64,000 bases of DNA from Altericroceibacterium indicum (GCF_009828105.1 NZ_WTYQ01000002.1:1-64000); one strand, 5' to 3'; shown: positions 16,385 through 26,674, numbered from the stretch's first letter. The notes: generated by a model from the sequence alone, not told the origin. Numbers and translations are program-made.

Positions 16385-19378
16385 TCAGGCGCCGATGCCC
16401 CACACCAGACTGAGACTGATCGTACGCGGGACAGCATAGCTATCCTTCAGCCACCTGTGCTCCGGCCCGGTCAGGCTTGTGACGCGCTCTTCAGTGATAT
16501 TGGCAATATCAAGCACCACACTTGGCCCCGCCTGAAAGCGGTAACGGGCCTGAAGATCAAACTGGTGACGCGGCGCCCAATAGATATCCTGATCGGGTCT
16601 GTCCGGGGCCAGGCTGCGCAAGGCCAGGCCGGTAGCATTGTAAGCGCCACGCAGTTCAAATGCGCCATCATTGTAAAACAGGCTGACATTCCCGATCCGT
16701 TCCGGCTGGGAAACAAAGCGCGGCACATGCCGTGTCGTCCCATCGCTGCGCAGCACCTTGATGGCACCATCCAGAAGCGTCCAGTTTGCGCTAAAGCCTA
16801 CATGGGTGAGGTGGTGTGAAACAGGTCTGAGCGAACCGATCATGGCATTGAGCTCCACTCCCGAAACATGCGCGGCATCTGCATTCACGGGCCTGTGCAC
16901 TTCGGCATAGCGATAGAACACACCATCCATTGCATAGCCCTCAGTCTGCGCCTCAAATATCTCATGGCTGATCGCCTTATGGAACAGTGCCGCTGACAGG
17001 AAGCCATTGGGCTGGCCAGGCATTGTCCATTCAAAACTCAGGTCAAAATTATCAGACAGGCGTGGCATGATCTCGGGGTTACCCAAAGTGACACTCACGC
17101 CTTTGGCATCAGGATCGCCAACCGTAGCGCCTTGAGCAAATTCAATAACTGAACGCGGTGCATAGTCCTCATAGTCAGGGCGCCCAATTGTGCGGCTATA
17201 GGCAGCCCGGACCCTCAATTGATTGCCCGGCTCCCAATCAGCCAGGAGCGAAGGCAACAACCGAGTATAGTGCGCTGAACTGGCTTCGGGTTTCCATTCC
17301 TCCTCAATTTTCGAGAAATTGTCGGTTTGTGCGCGGGTCTGTTCCAACCGAAACCCACCAAGAATGTCGAGCCCCCCATTGGACAATCGCGCCGTGGCAT
17401 ATGCAGCCAGATTAGTCTCTCCATGGGTAAAATCATCGCGCAAATTATCGTCGAGCGTATCGGATTGAAATATGCTCTGCCGGTTTTGATCAAACAACCG
17501 CCAGGCCAATGTCGGATCAATCACGATAAAGCTCAGATGCTCCTGATTGAACGGCAACCGGACGTCCGTTACCTTCCCCACCTTATTGAGCGTCAAACTC
17601 TGGTCTTTGGAGCGATATTGAACGTTCTGATAATGGTAAGAAAAGCGTGCATCTGTGTATGACAGCCCCGCCGCGAAGCCTGCACCGCTTTCGCCCCGTT
17701 CCATATTATGCCGCCAATCAAGCTGGGCAACTCCAATCCGTGAGCGCGCATGTCGCTCACGTTTGCGCCAATAGGCCGGGCCATAGTTGGCAAGGTCATA
17801 ATAGGCCGCTGGTGGCGGGTTGAAACTGTATTGGAATGCGGATGTGTCATAACCAAAGCCGAAGTTTCCAGCAGTTCCAGCATCGGCATTACCGCCGGTA
17901 AACTTCACCATCTTGTAGGTTTCCTGCAAAGATGCGCGGGAATAACCGGCCGCAAATTGCATCTTGTCATGCGGCGATGCCTGCCAATCCGCCACAAATT
18001 GCGCAATGCGGGTTTTACTATGCGTCACCCCATCCCGATAACCGACCTGCACCTCTCCTCCACTGAACCGCCCTGAAGTGGGGGTGATATCCTGAACTTC
18101 GTCAGAAAGCGGCGCGATAATGATCTCATTGCGGGTGTAGCCATCACGAAAAAGCAGATTGCCGCCGAACATGGACAAATGCCAGTCACCCAGCTCAGCC
18201 TCTGCCCTTGCGGTCAGCCCCCAATGGCGACGGTCGCTACTGTTGTGCCAATATTTATCCTGTCGCGGCACCGCCATCCACGCACCGCCCACAGGATCGT
18301 CAATCTTTTCACCAGCGACATTGAAGAATTCTAAATAATTGCTGTCGCTCGTTCCGTGGATATCGCTGTTATTTTCGCGATGCCGGTAATTGGCAGAAAG
18401 AACGATGCCAAATTGATCGTCGGAACCAAACGTATCGCTGGCGGTCAGCGAAGCATGTGTTCCCAGCGGCGCTTGTGAGCGGATTTCGCCATGGCGACTT
18501 GAAACAGCAGCACCTCCATCCACTGAGACATATCGCTCCCCGCCATTTTCAAAAGCGCTACGGGTCCGCAGATCAATCGCCCCACCGATCGCATTGGGGT
18601 TGAGATCAGGCGTGAAGGTCTTGATCACAACCAGACTGCTGATCACCGAGGCAGGCAAAATATCCAGCCGAACACCTCTGCTAACGCTATTGGATTGTGC
18701 ATCGGGGATACCGGTTGAGGCAACTGCCAGACCGTTGATGGTGACATTGTTATAAGCTTGGGACAGGCCCCGCACTACCGGAGCGATAGGAACATCGCGG
18801 GGATGCTCATTATCCGCAATCGGTAACACGGAGACGCCCGGAATGCGGCGCAAAGCATCTACGACAGTGCTATCCGGAAGACGCTGCACATCGTCCGCTG
18901 CAACGGCATCCGAGATGTTCACTTCACGCTCTTTAATCGCAATGGCGGCCTGATCGGCCAGGCGCTGGCCAATCACGATTAAGGGTTCCGGCACTTTCTG
19001 GTGCGGCTGTGGTTTCCTACTCTCAAAACTATCGGCCTGTTGTCGCCTCACCGGCCTTGCCTTTGGTGCAGGGACAATCAAAAACACTCCGCCACTTTCA
19101 CGAAATGTCAGCCCCGTTCCCTGAAGCAGCACACGCAAAGCTCTACGCACTGAATATGTCCCGACAACACCTCGTGTCTTGTGTCCATCCAGAACTCTGG
19201 GATCAGCAATAATCTGAATATCGCTCACCTGAGAAATCATCGGGAGCGCATGGGTAAGATCCCCAGCAGGAATATTAAATGTAGTCTGCTTGGCCGTGGC
19301 AGGGGTAGCATCTGCCACCATGGCGATAGTGGCGGCACACAAAATGGCTATGACCGAGCATCTATCGTGCCCGATCAT
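16385..19378 (-). CDS. TonB-dependent receptor with STN signalling domain
   Basis: A 997-residue FecA-type transducer. The signal peptide (CAATIAMVADATPATA) is followed by an STN domain (about 32-105: FNIPAGDLTHALPMISQVS, ending GGVFLIVP). The plug shows LPDSTVVDALRRIPGVSVLP and APVVRGLSQAYNNVTINGL. A long barrel follows, with FRLEQT and the GRPDYEDYAPRS segment, ending in W-G-I-G-A. It lies directly downstream of FecR and FecI homologues in the same direction, so it should both import a substrate and signal to the anti-sigma factor. The substrate is not evident; the plug style is more like sugar or polymer receptors than ferric-citrate receptors. Confidence 0.88.
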   Translation of the reverse strand: MIGHDRCSVIAILCAATIAMVADATPATAKQTTFNIPAGDLTHALPMISQVSDIQIIADPRVLDGHKTRGVVGTYSVRRALRVLLQGTGLTFRESGGVFLIVPAPKARPVRRQQADSFESRKPQPHQKVPEPLIVIGQRLADQAAIAIKEREVNISDAVAADDVQRLPDSTVVDALRRIPGVSVLPIADNEHPRDVPIAPVVRGLSQAYNNVTINGLAVASTGIPDAQSNSVSRGVRLDILPASVISSLVVIKTFTPDLNPNAIGGAIDLRTRSAFENGGERYVSVDGGAAVSSRHGEIRSQAPLGTHASLTASDTFGSDDQFGIVLSANYRHRENNSDIHGTSDSNYLEFFNVAGEKIDDPVGGAWMAVPRQDKYWHNSSDRRHWGLTARAEAELGDWHLSMFGGNLLFRDGYTRNEIIIAPLSDEVQDITPTSGRFSGGEVQVGYRDGVTHSKTRIAQFVADWQASPHDKMQFAAGYSRASLQETYKMVKFTGGNADAGTAGNFGFGYDTSAFQYSFNPPPAAYYDLANYGPAYWRKRERHARSRIGVAQLDWRHNMERGESGAGFAAGLSYTDARFSYHYQNVQYRSKDQSLTLNKVGKVTDVRLPFNQEHLSFIVIDPTLAWRLFDQNRQSIFQSDTLDDNLRDDFTHGETNLAAYATARLSNGGLDILGGFRLEQTRAQTDNFSKIEEEWKPEASSAHYTRLLPSLLADWEPGNQLRVRAAYSRTIGRPDYEDYAPRSVIEFAQGATVGDPDAKGVSVTLGNPEIMPRLSDNFDLSFEWTMPGQPNGFLSAALFHKAISHEIFEAQTEGYAMDGVFYRYAEVHRPVNADAAHVSGVELNAMIGSLRPVSHHLTHVGFSANWTLLDGAIKVLRSDGTTRHVPRFVSQPERIGNVSLFYNDGAFELRGAYNATGLALRSLAPDRPDQDIYWAPRHQFDLQARYRFQAGPSVVLDIANITEERVTSLTGPEHRWLKDSYAVPRTISLSLVWGIGA

Positions 19379-19423
19379 GATGACCGGACAGCGGGAAAAT
19401 ACACTTTCTCGCCCCCCTTTGGG

Positions 19424-20401
19424 CTACTGTTTCGAGAGAACGAAGGCATTATCGCGCTTCGTCACTTTGAAATGATACAGCGTCCCCAGACTTTCGAGCA
19501 CAAGATCGGGATCAGACAGACGAAACCGTCCAGCAGCCGGGATAGTTAACAGCCCGGCATCCTCAACCCGGATTTGCCGATCAGTCCAGCGCTGCAGGCG
19601 CGGGATAATCTCTCCCAAGGACATATTCTGAGCTTCAAGCCAACCATCCTCCCAACTGGTCGCGGTCGCCTTCTCGATAGCCAGAGGTTGCGAAACATAG
19701 CTATCCATCAGCGATGCACGATGCGATGCTGTAACGACGACCGCGCGATCCGCATAGTCTAGCGGCTCCAGACGCACTTTTCCGCGCTCAACTTCCAGAT
19801 CTAAGCTCTTGTTATTGAGCGCGAGATCAAAACGGGTACCCAACACGGTCGCCCGTCCCTCAGCAGCGATCACCGTAAATGGACGTGCTGGATCATGGGT
19901 GACATCGAATAGTGCTTCACCCGCCTCAAGCGTAATATTGCGTTGTTCGTCTGAGATTTGCGCGGAGATACGGCTCGCACCGTTGAGTATGACTGTCGAA
20001 CCATCAGCCAAAACCACCTCGCGCGTTTGCCCGGCTGCGGTGGTGAAGACCTGGCCCTCCGGGTGGAGATAGGGCCATGCGAAGGTCAATATCGCAACTA
20101 GGCTCGCAGCCACAGCGCCAAATAATCCGGTACGATTCCAGAAAGTCGACTGGCGTTCTTTGGCCGAATATGGACTGGTTTCATCCCACCATGGCCATTC
20201 CTGAGCGGCAGTGAGTTGCAGTCCCTGCGTCACTGCATCTTCCATGCAGGTTGCCCAGAGCGCGTCAAACCGTTCCCGGCGGCCTGGTGATCCGTCGAGC
20301 CATTCTTTGAATTCAATAACATCCACCATATTGTTCATATGGCGAGCAACCCACAGCGCAGCTTCCTCATCTTCGCTGTAGTGCGAATTTGTGTAACTCA
20401 T
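19424..20401 (-). CDS. FecR-family anti-sigma factor
   Basis: A 325-residue protein. Residues 1-80 hold the DUF4880 cytoplasmic segment (EEAALWVARHMNN, FKEWLDGSPGRRERFDALW). A single transmembrane helix is near 92-110 (GLFGAVAASLVAILTFAWP). The periplasmic FecR domain contains TRE.VLADGSTVILNGASRI and GEALFDVTHDPARPFTVIA. The C-terminal part (DPDLVLESLGTLYHFKVTKR) resembles an STN-type fold. The gene lies 6 bases after the sigma factor gene and 45 bases before the receptor gene, the classic order for cell-surface signalling. Confidence 0.9.
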   Translation of the reverse strand: MSYTNSHYSEDEEAALWVARHMNNMVDVIEFKEWLDGSPGRRERFDALWATCMEDAVTQGLQLTAAQEWPWWDETSPYSAKERQSTFWNRTGLFGAVAASLVAILTFAWPYLHPEGQVFTTAAGQTREVVLADGSTVILNGASRISAQISDEQRNITLEAGEALFDVTHDPARPFTVIAAEGRATVLGTRFDLALNNKSLDLEVERGKVRLEPLDYADRAVVVTASHRASLMDSYVSQPLAIEKATATSWEDGWLEAQNMSLGEIIPRLQRWTDRQIRVEDAGLLTIPAAGRFRLSDPDLVLESLGTLYHFKVTKRDNAFVLSKQ

Positions 20402-20407
20402 GTGATC

Positions 20408-20989
20408 TTACGCATGCCCTTCAAGGATTGACAGTTCCTTATGCAGGGCAAGAACTGCGCGGGCAACATGTGTATCGACGGCCGCTGGCGAGATGTTCAG
20501 TTCTGAAGCAACTTCTTTCGCAGATTTTCCATGCAGGCGACGCATGATGAACACTTTGCGCCGCTGTTCAGGCATTCGGGCGATAATGGCAGAAACCTGT
20601 TCCGCCCGCTCCCGATGCAGCAAAACATGTTCTTGGGACGGTGTTTCTGTCGCGATCTCCGGCTCGTTCGCAATCGGGCTATAAGGCCGACGGCGATTGC
20701 TGCGCACATGGTCAACGATCAGATTACGGGCGATCGTATTGATCATCGCCCCAACATTGGCGAGTGCTCCAGCGCGATATTTCGAGAGCTTGAGAAAGCT
20801 ATCCTGAACAATATCCTCGCTTGCATGGTGATCGCCCAAACTCCGATACGCCTGCGCATAGACTTCCCTTCTAAGCAGGCGATACGTCGTTTCATCGAAA
20901 TTCACGGTGCGGCCCCATTTGCGTAGCTGATGCGCCTTTACTGTGAGGCGATTACAGCTTGATGACGAGCAGCAGGGCTCCAGTTCCAC
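20408..20989 (-). CDS. ECF sigma factor, FecI-like
   Basis: Up to 193 residues. Sigma region 2 is seen as YAQAYRSLGDHHASEDIVQDSFLKL and INTIARNLIVDHVRSNRR; region 4 as MPEQRRKVFIMRRLHGKSAKEVA followed by LNISPAAVDTHVARA. The GTG at 20989 is the longest start; a GTG at 20905 would place region 2 close to the N-terminus, as is usual for ECF factors. Neither has a strong ribosome binding site. It is the first gene of the sigma, anti-sigma, receptor operon. Confidence 0.88.
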   Translation of the reverse strand: MELEPCCSSSSCNRLTVKAHQLRKWGRTVNFDETTYRLLRREVYAQAYRSLGDHHASEDIVQDSFLKLSKYRAGALANVGAMINTIARNLIVDHVRSNRRRPYSPIANEPEIATETPSQEHVLLHRERAEQVSAIIARMPEQRRKVFIMRRLHGKSAKEVASELNISPAAVDTHVARAVLALHKELSILEGHA

Positions 20990-21105
20990 GGTAATCTCAT
21001 CTCATTGCAATCTTAGCGAACGCGTTTAGATTAAATGTCTGACAAAAGGGGCTGAGGCGAGAGGTTGGGTTATTTGCTGGACCGCGATCTCATTTCACCT
21101 GGGAG

Positions 21106-23208
21106 ATGACGATGCACAGATTGCGACCGGCTGACCTGACAATATTACTGCTGATGATCGCCACACCTGCCAGCGCTCAGCTAGGTCCCTTCCCTGCAAT
21201 CCCCACAGCGCCGCCGCATGTTGAACCAGAACACCACCGAATTGTCATTCCCAACCGGCCCGATCCGATACCTGTGATTTTGCACCTATCCCCGGATGGA
21301 TCAATTGATGGTGATGGCTCTGCTGAACATCCCTTTGTGAGCTTCGAACAAGCACAAAAAGCAGTTCGCCAATTCAGCCAAAGCCATGACGTAACAGTTC
21401 AAATCGCCAGCGGCACCTATCCTCTCACTGCCCCCTTGCGGTTCACCGCCGATGATGGTGGTCAGCACGGATTTACTGTCCGCTGGGAAGGTGCAAGCGG
21501 CTCTTATCCTGCTCTCTCCGGAGGCGTGACGGTAAGCGGGTGGACGCTTGCAGACCCCGAGCTGGGCATCTGGCAAGCGCGCATTCCCCAAGGAACCAAC
21601 CCTCGACAACTCAGCGTCAACGGACGCCTTGCACAGCGTGCGCGCGTGGAAATTCCCCGCAACGCGGTCGAATTTCATCCATGGGGGTTACTGATTAAAG
21701 ACGATCAGTGGAAAACGCTTGCCGCTCTACCTGATCAGCGCCGGATCGAAGTTGAGGGAATGAGTTGGTTCACCCATCGTCATGCGATGGTGGAGCGGAT
21801 CGAAGCTGACCGTATCATCATGCAGCAGCCAGGGTGGCGCAACAATCTCATTGGATATGATACTTTTGCCCGGCCAGTTTCGGCTGACGTAGCCCGGATG
21901 TTTCTGGTCAACGCCCTCGCCTTTCTGCGTGAACCTGGCCAATGGTATGCTGATCCTCGCGCTGGGACCCTGTATTACAAGCCACATGCCGGAGAAGATA
22001 TGCGACAGGCAGAAATTGTGCTGCCTCGGCTTGAGTATTTGATCTCTATTGCTGGCACCTATGATCGCCCAGTCCGCGATCTGCAATTTCGCGGCCTGTC
22101 CTTTCAGCATACAAGCTGGCTCCAACCCTCTGGCCCTGAAGGGTATGCCAGCCAACAAAGTGGTGCCTATCTCGCGGGAGAAATCTCTGATTATCCCACC
22201 AATCCGATCCGCGACTGCAGTTGGGGATGCCCTGCCTTCGAAGCGAGGCGCAACCACTGGAGCCAACAACCGGCCGCTGTTCAAATAGCAGCAGCCACTC
22301 GCATAGTGTTTGACGATAACCACTTCGGACAATTGGGGCAGGTAGCCCTCGGCATCGGCAATAACGCCGATGCCAACGAAAGCGGGATTGGTCTTGGCAC
22401 CTCAGCCATCGAAGTAACCGACAACGAATTTGCAGATCTTGCAGGCGGTGCCATCATGGTTGGCGGAATAGAGCCAAATGCCCACCACCCTACGCTACCC
22501 GTCATGGGTCTGCGTGACATACTGATCCGCAACAACCGCATCACCAATATCTCGCATGACTATAAGGAACAGTCTGCCATCCTGGTGACCTATGCTTCCG
22601 GAACGCTGATCCTCAATAATAATGTGTCTGATACGCCCTATGATGGGATTGATGTAGGCTGGGGATGGGGCGCCAATGACCCAGGCGGTAGCGCAGAATA
22701 TTGGCGCCAGCAGCGCAGCTATTACGACATGCCGGGCAATCATGTCTATGATACGCCCACCACCCTGCGCGACACTGTCATCATGGGCAATCGCGTCTCG
22801 CGCGTAAAGCAATGGTTTCCTGATGGTGGCGCCATCTATCACCTCTCTGCTGATCCAGACTCGCTCATCGCAGAAAACTACATCTCAGATGTCAAAGGAT
22901 CAGGAGGCATCGCCATCTATCTCGACGAAGGCTCACGCTATGTAACCGTTCGCGACAATGTGATCGATGATGTGGGCGGTGTGTGGCTGAACCTCAATTC
23001 ACAGGATCACATCGCACCAAAACGCACGGCGATGGATAATCTGGCAACTGGCAATTGGTATAATTCAGGGCGACTACAAGGAAACTGGACCGACTACCTG
23101 AACAATCGGGCATTCGATAATGTCGCAGTCGAGGGTGCGGCCTGGCCTGAAAAAGCCCGAAAAATTATTGAGCGTAGCGGTATTCGCAACGAAGAAGCCA
23201 AGCCATGA
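21106..23208 (+). CDS. Secreted right-handed beta-helix protein (possible glycosidase/lyase)
   Basis: A 700-residue protein with a signal peptide (ADLTILLLMIATPASA). The N-terminal part has the DGDGSAEHPFVSFEQAQKAVR segment that opens many pectate-lyase-like helices, then a small beta domain. The C-terminal half shows repeated helix rungs (IEVTDNEFADL, ILIRNNRITNI, LILNNNVSDTPYDGI, VTVRDNVIDDVGG). The layout resembles GH141-type proteins, but I cannot identify catalytic residues with confidence. It is divergent from the sigma-factor operon and may degrade a polymer whose fragments enter through the neighbouring receptor; this is inference. Confidence 0.7.
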   Translation: MTMHRLRPADLTILLLMIATPASAQLGPFPAIPTAPPHVEPEHHRIVIPNRPDPIPVILHLSPDGSIDGDGSAEHPFVSFEQAQKAVRQFSQSHDVTVQIASGTYPLTAPLRFTADDGGQHGFTVRWEGASGSYPALSGGVTVSGWTLADPELGIWQARIPQGTNPRQLSVNGRLAQRARVEIPRNAVEFHPWGLLIKDDQWKTLAALPDQRRIEVEGMSWFTHRHAMVERIEADRIIMQQPGWRNNLIGYDTFARPVSADVARMFLVNALAFLREPGQWYADPRAGTLYYKPHAGEDMRQAEIVLPRLEYLISIAGTYDRPVRDLQFRGLSFQHTSWLQPSGPEGYASQQSGAYLAGEISDYPTNPIRDCSWGCPAFEARRNHWSQQPAAVQIAAATRIVFDDNHFGQLGQVALGIGNNADANESGIGLGTSAIEVTDNEFADLAGGAIMVGGIEPNAHHPTLPVMGLRDILIRNNRITNISHDYKEQSAILVTYASGTLILNNNVSDTPYDGIDVGWGWGANDPGGSAEYWRQQRSYYDMPGNHVYDTPTTLRDTVIMGNRVSRVKQWFPDGGAIYHLSADPDSLIAENYISDVKGSGGIAIYLDEGSRYVTVRDNVIDDVGGVWLNLNSQDHIAPKRTAMDNLATGNWYNSGRLQGNWTDYLNNRAFDNVAVEGAAWPEKARKIIERSGIRNEEAKP

Positions 23209-23284
23209 ACAGCAGCCATAGAACACCCTCGCTTTTCACACTTAATATTTGAGCATTATCCGCCGAATCCGCCGACGGCTGCCC

Positions 23285-24103
23285 TCAGAAAACGAACTGC
23301 ATGTTCCAGGCAACCACACCGCCTTGAACCGCAAGGCTCAATTGCTGGAAAAGCTTGGTGTGTTGCGGAGATTCAGAGAGCAGAAATTTGGTCATGCCAT
23401 AGTGGAGCAGACCGCCCACCGCTTTGTAGCCAACAACCACGATGGGCGAAGGATCTTTTCCCAAAATAGGGTTCTTTTCATGATGCCCGTCATTTGAGAG
23501 CAACGCCACAGTCTGCACAGCATCAATGAGATTGAGTGTCTGGAAAGCGTATTCATAGACCTTCACGTCATTCCAGCGAACACGGTCCTTTTCGCCTTCC
23601 ACCACAACCGGCGGTTCCATCGCTTCAGGCAAATTTGCAAGCTCAGCTTGTTGATTTTCCGGCATCGCGTAAGCGATCCGATCTGGAAAACTGCGCAGAA
23701 CACTGTCAGTAACTTCACGCCTTTCAAGCTGAGCCTTGTCAAATGTCATCGCGGCTGAATACGTCTTGCGCCCAGTATACCCTCCCGACGGACGGTTCAT
23801 TTCCGAAAGGTCGAAATCATTAATATTCTGAGCCACTAAGACAGGCTCAAAACGTGGCTCTACCTGTTTAAACACCGTGTGGCCTGCATCCTTGGCAGGA
23901 CTAACCGCCGCGACCGGCAGCATCGCTGAAGGCCGTTCCGCAAAACCGGTGATCTGCAAAGATGCAATGTGATCATCGTTTGCAGCATAGGCTGGCTGGG
24001 CAGAGATCAGGCACAACGCAGAAGTTGCCCCTACGAGCGAGAGCAGCGACCGATAGCGCATTGCTCCAGCACGATCTGACAGGATGAAAGTCTTCGACAT
24101 CAT
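23285..24103 (-). CDS. Exported protein of unknown function
   Basis: A 272-residue protein that I do not recognise. Start options are the ATG at 24103 or 24061; from either, a signal peptide follows (LLSLVGATSALCLISAQPAYAA). Residues 60-165 look low in structure. The C-terminal third (EYAFQTLNLIDAVQTVALL, NPILGKDPSPIVVVGYKAVGGLLHYGM, LAVQGGVVAWNMQFVF) is hydrophobic and could form two or three membrane helices. It is convergent with the beta-helix gene. Confidence 0.6.
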   Translation of the reverse strand: MMSKTFILSDRAGAMRYRSLLSLVGATSALCLISAQPAYAANDDHIASLQITGFAERPSAMLPVAAVSPAKDAGHTVFKQVEPRFEPVLVAQNINDFDLSEMNRPSGGYTGRKTYSAAMTFDKAQLERREVTDSVLRSFPDRIAYAMPENQQAELANLPEAMEPPVVVEGEKDRVRWNDVKVYEYAFQTLNLIDAVQTVALLSNDGHHEKNPILGKDPSPIVVVGYKAVGGLLHYGMTKFLLSESPQHTKLFQQLSLAVQGGVVAWNMQFVF

Positions 24104-24289
24104 AATTCCCCGTTTTCGAGGCGCACAAAAAGCTGTGCGCAGAACGGGAAATTAGAAATTCATCATAAGGTTAATGCTCATGCATCCACCCGTATTGCTA
24201 CGAAATCCGGGCGGCATGAAGCTTAACAAGCTGTGTATTGCTCAGCTGGGACATGTGGTGCAAAATGGCTTGTTCGTGGGAGATTGGCA

Positions 24290-25543
24290 ATGAAACAGCA
24301 GGAAGGTAAAGCTTTAACCATTCGCAAAAGCTGGCGTCAGATCGGCCCCGGAATTGTTGTTGCAGCCACAGGTGTTGGCGCAGGAGACCTTGTTGCGACG
24401 CTGATTGCCGGTTCGCGGTTTGGATATGCTCTTTTGTGGGCCGCTGTCCTTGGCTGTGTGGTAAAAATTGCTCTCTCGGAGGGTTCAGCGCGCTATCATC
24501 TGGCAACTGGCTCGACCATTTTAGCGGGCTGGAAAATTCTGGGTCGATGGACGAGCTGGTATTTCGGGGCTTACGTCATCTTGTGGGGCTTCATTTATGG
24601 CGCCACAGCAATGAGCGCCACAGCCCTCCCCCTCACCGCACTCTTCCCCATTATCCCGCTTCCTGCATGGGCCGTCATCACCGGGCTCACAGGTTTCTTC
24701 TTTGTCCTGCTCAATCGCTATGAAACTTTTGAACTGGTCATGAAATTTATGGTTGGGACCATGTTCATCATCATGGTGAGCCTTGCCATTCTGGTTACTC
24801 CTAGCCTGCCCGATATCCTCTCAGGCCTGACATTTTCCCTTCCTGAAGGCGCATTGTTTTACACACTTGGCCTGATTGGCGGTGTCGGCGGGACAGTGAC
24901 CACCGCAGCCTATGGCTATTGGGTACAGGTCAAAGGGTGGAACGGACCACGCTGGATTCCCCTGATGCGACTGGACAACGCCACGGCCTACATCGTGACC
25001 GGGATATTCGTGATCGCCATGCTGATTGTTGGCGCTGAATTGCTCTATTCAGCAGGTATTGCACTGGAAAAAGGTGACAGAGGTTTGCTCGACCTTTCCA
25101 ATGTTCTCGAAGCACGCTTTGGCAGCACAATTGCCATCGGCTTCCTCATTGGCTTTGCGGCTACTGCACTCTCTTCTGTATTCGGCGTGTGGCATGGAAT
25201 GAGCCTGTTTTTCGCTGATTGGTATTACCACATGAAAGGGCAGGGCGAGGCCCTCTCCTCGGAACGGGAAAAAACGCCTGCTTTCAAAGCCTATCTTTTT
25301 TGGCTGACCTTCCCACCAATGATCCTCTTATTTGCCGGGCGGCCATTTTTACTGGTTATTGCTTACGGAGCGTTTGGTGCGCTCTTCATGCCTTTTCTCG
25401 CGGTAACCTTGATCCTGCTACTCAACTCCAAAGCGGTGCCGGAAGAGGCGCGTAATGGCTGGCTTGCCAATGTCGTTTTGGCCGGATCTTCCATCTTGTT
25501 TGTGGTGCTGGCTGGTCAACAATTGTGGCAATTGTTTAACTGA
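24290..25543 (+). CDS. Nramp-fold transporter lacking the canonical metal-binding motifs
   Basis: A 417-residue integral membrane protein with about 11 helices. The ATG at 24290 is chosen because the frame upstream has no features. The first helix reads GPGIVVAATGVGAGDLVATL, where typical MntH/Nramp proteins have DPGN. The sixth helix region (GLIGGVGGTVTTAAYGYWV) lacks the MPH motif. Overall order and spacing still fit the family, in the subgroup often labelled Nramp family divalent metal transporter. Without the Asp-Asn and Met ligands, Mn or Fe uptake should not be assumed; the substrate is open. Confidence 0.75.
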   Translation: MKQQEGKALTIRKSWRQIGPGIVVAATGVGAGDLVATLIAGSRFGYALLWAAVLGCVVKIALSEGSARYHLATGSTILAGWKILGRWTSWYFGAYVILWGFIYGATAMSATALPLTALFPIIPLPAWAVITGLTGFFFVLLNRYETFELVMKFMVGTMFIIMVSLAILVTPSLPDILSGLTFSLPEGALFYTLGLIGGVGGTVTTAAYGYWVQVKGWNGPRWIPLMRLDNATAYIVTGIFVIAMLIVGAELLYSAGIALEKGDRGLLDLSNVLEARFGSTIAIGFLIGFAATALSSVFGVWHGMSLFFADWYYHMKGQGEALSSEREKTPAFKAYLFWLTFPPMILLFAGRPFLLVIAYGAFGALFMPFLAVTLILLLNSKAVPEEARNGWLANVVLAGSSILFVVLAGQQLWQLFN

Positions 25544-25584
25544 CTACCCTTGCGAATTTGTTCTCTTTATGTTCTAATCGAGTA

Positions 25585-26655
25585 ATGCCAATACATCGTG
25601 GTAGAGCAGCGACTCACAATCGCCAAAGCACACGCTTTTCTATTCCTGAAACGGAAGCTGATGGCGATTGGCTGGACATCCAAGAAACTATTGATGGCCC
25701 CAGCCCCAAGTTGCGCACGCAAGTGACAGAGGAATTTCCGCGAACGATCCTCAGCTTCAACACTTCCCCAGATATTGGTTTTGACCGCTCGATCAATGCC
25801 TATCGCGGCTGCGAACATGGCTGCATCTACTGCTATGCTCGTCCCAGCCATGCCTGGCATGACCTGTCACCAGGACTGGATTTCGAAACCAAGCTCTTTG
25901 CCAAACCCAAGGCCGCCGAACTGCTGCGTAAAGCTTTTGCCAACAAACGCTATATTCCGCGCCCCATCGCGATGGGCACAAACACCGACCCTTACCAACC
26001 CATCGAAGGGCGCTATCACATTACACGGCAAGTTCTGGAGACTTGCCTTGCAGCACGCCATCCGGTGACCATCACGACGAAGTCTGATCGTGTTTTGCGC
26101 GATATCGATCTGTTGCGGGCCCTGGCAGAACAAAGGCTGACGGCAGTCGCTGTCTCGATCACCAGCCTTGATGCAAAACTATCGCAATTGCTTGAACCTC
26201 GAGCCGCTTCACCAGAAAAACGCCTTGTAGCTCTTCAAAAGCTGACAAACGCTGGCATTCCTACACACTGTTCCATCGCGCCTGTCATCCCCTCGATCAC
26301 GGATGAATATTTGGAAGCGATCATCGCTAGGGCGGCAGAAGCCGGTGTCAGCTCAGCAGGCTGGATTGCGATACGCTTGCCCCATGAAGTCGCACCCTTG
26401 TTCAGAGAATGGCTAGAGACCCACTTCCCCGACAGAGCAGGTAAAGTCATGGCGATCATCCGCTCAATCCGCCAAGGCCGCGACAATGACCCCCGATTTG
26501 GTGCCAGAATGCGACCGACCGGGGTTTGGGCAGAACTTTTTCGAACGCGCTTTCGCCTTGCATGCAAAAGATCTGGCCTCGGAAGGCCAAAGTTCGATCT
26601 CGATTGCAGCCAGTTCCGGCGACCATCAGAGGAAGGGCAGATGGAGCTTTTCTGA
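25585..26655 (+). CDS. PA0069-family radical SAM protein
   Basis: A 356-residue protein starting at the ATG at 25585 (MPIHRGRAATHN, the usual N-terminus of this family). The [4Fe-4S] cluster motif is CEHGCIYC (CxxxCxxC) at about residue 82. It is followed by YARPSHAW, the MGTNTDPYQPIEG motif and a TITTKSDRVLRD strand, all typical of the SplB-like/PA0069 group. The reaction is not known for this group. It is monocistronic by appearance and convergent with the CHAD gene. Confidence 0.88.
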   Translation: MPIHRGRAATHNRQSTRFSIPETEADGDWLDIQETIDGPSPKLRTQVTEEFPRTILSFNTSPDIGFDRSINAYRGCEHGCIYCYARPSHAWHDLSPGLDFETKLFAKPKAAELLRKAFANKRYIPRPIAMGTNTDPYQPIEGRYHITRQVLETCLAARHPVTITTKSDRVLRDIDLLRALAEQRLTAVAVSITSLDAKLSQLLEPRAASPEKRLVALQKLTNAGIPTHCSIAPVIPSITDEYLEAIIARAAEAGVSSAGWIAIRLPHEVAPLFREWLETHFPDRAGKVMAIIRSIRQGRDNDPRFGARMRPTGVWAELFRTRFRLACKRSGLGRPKFDLDCSQFRRPSEEGQMELF

Positions 26656-26674
26656 GAATTGTGACGAACGCGCC

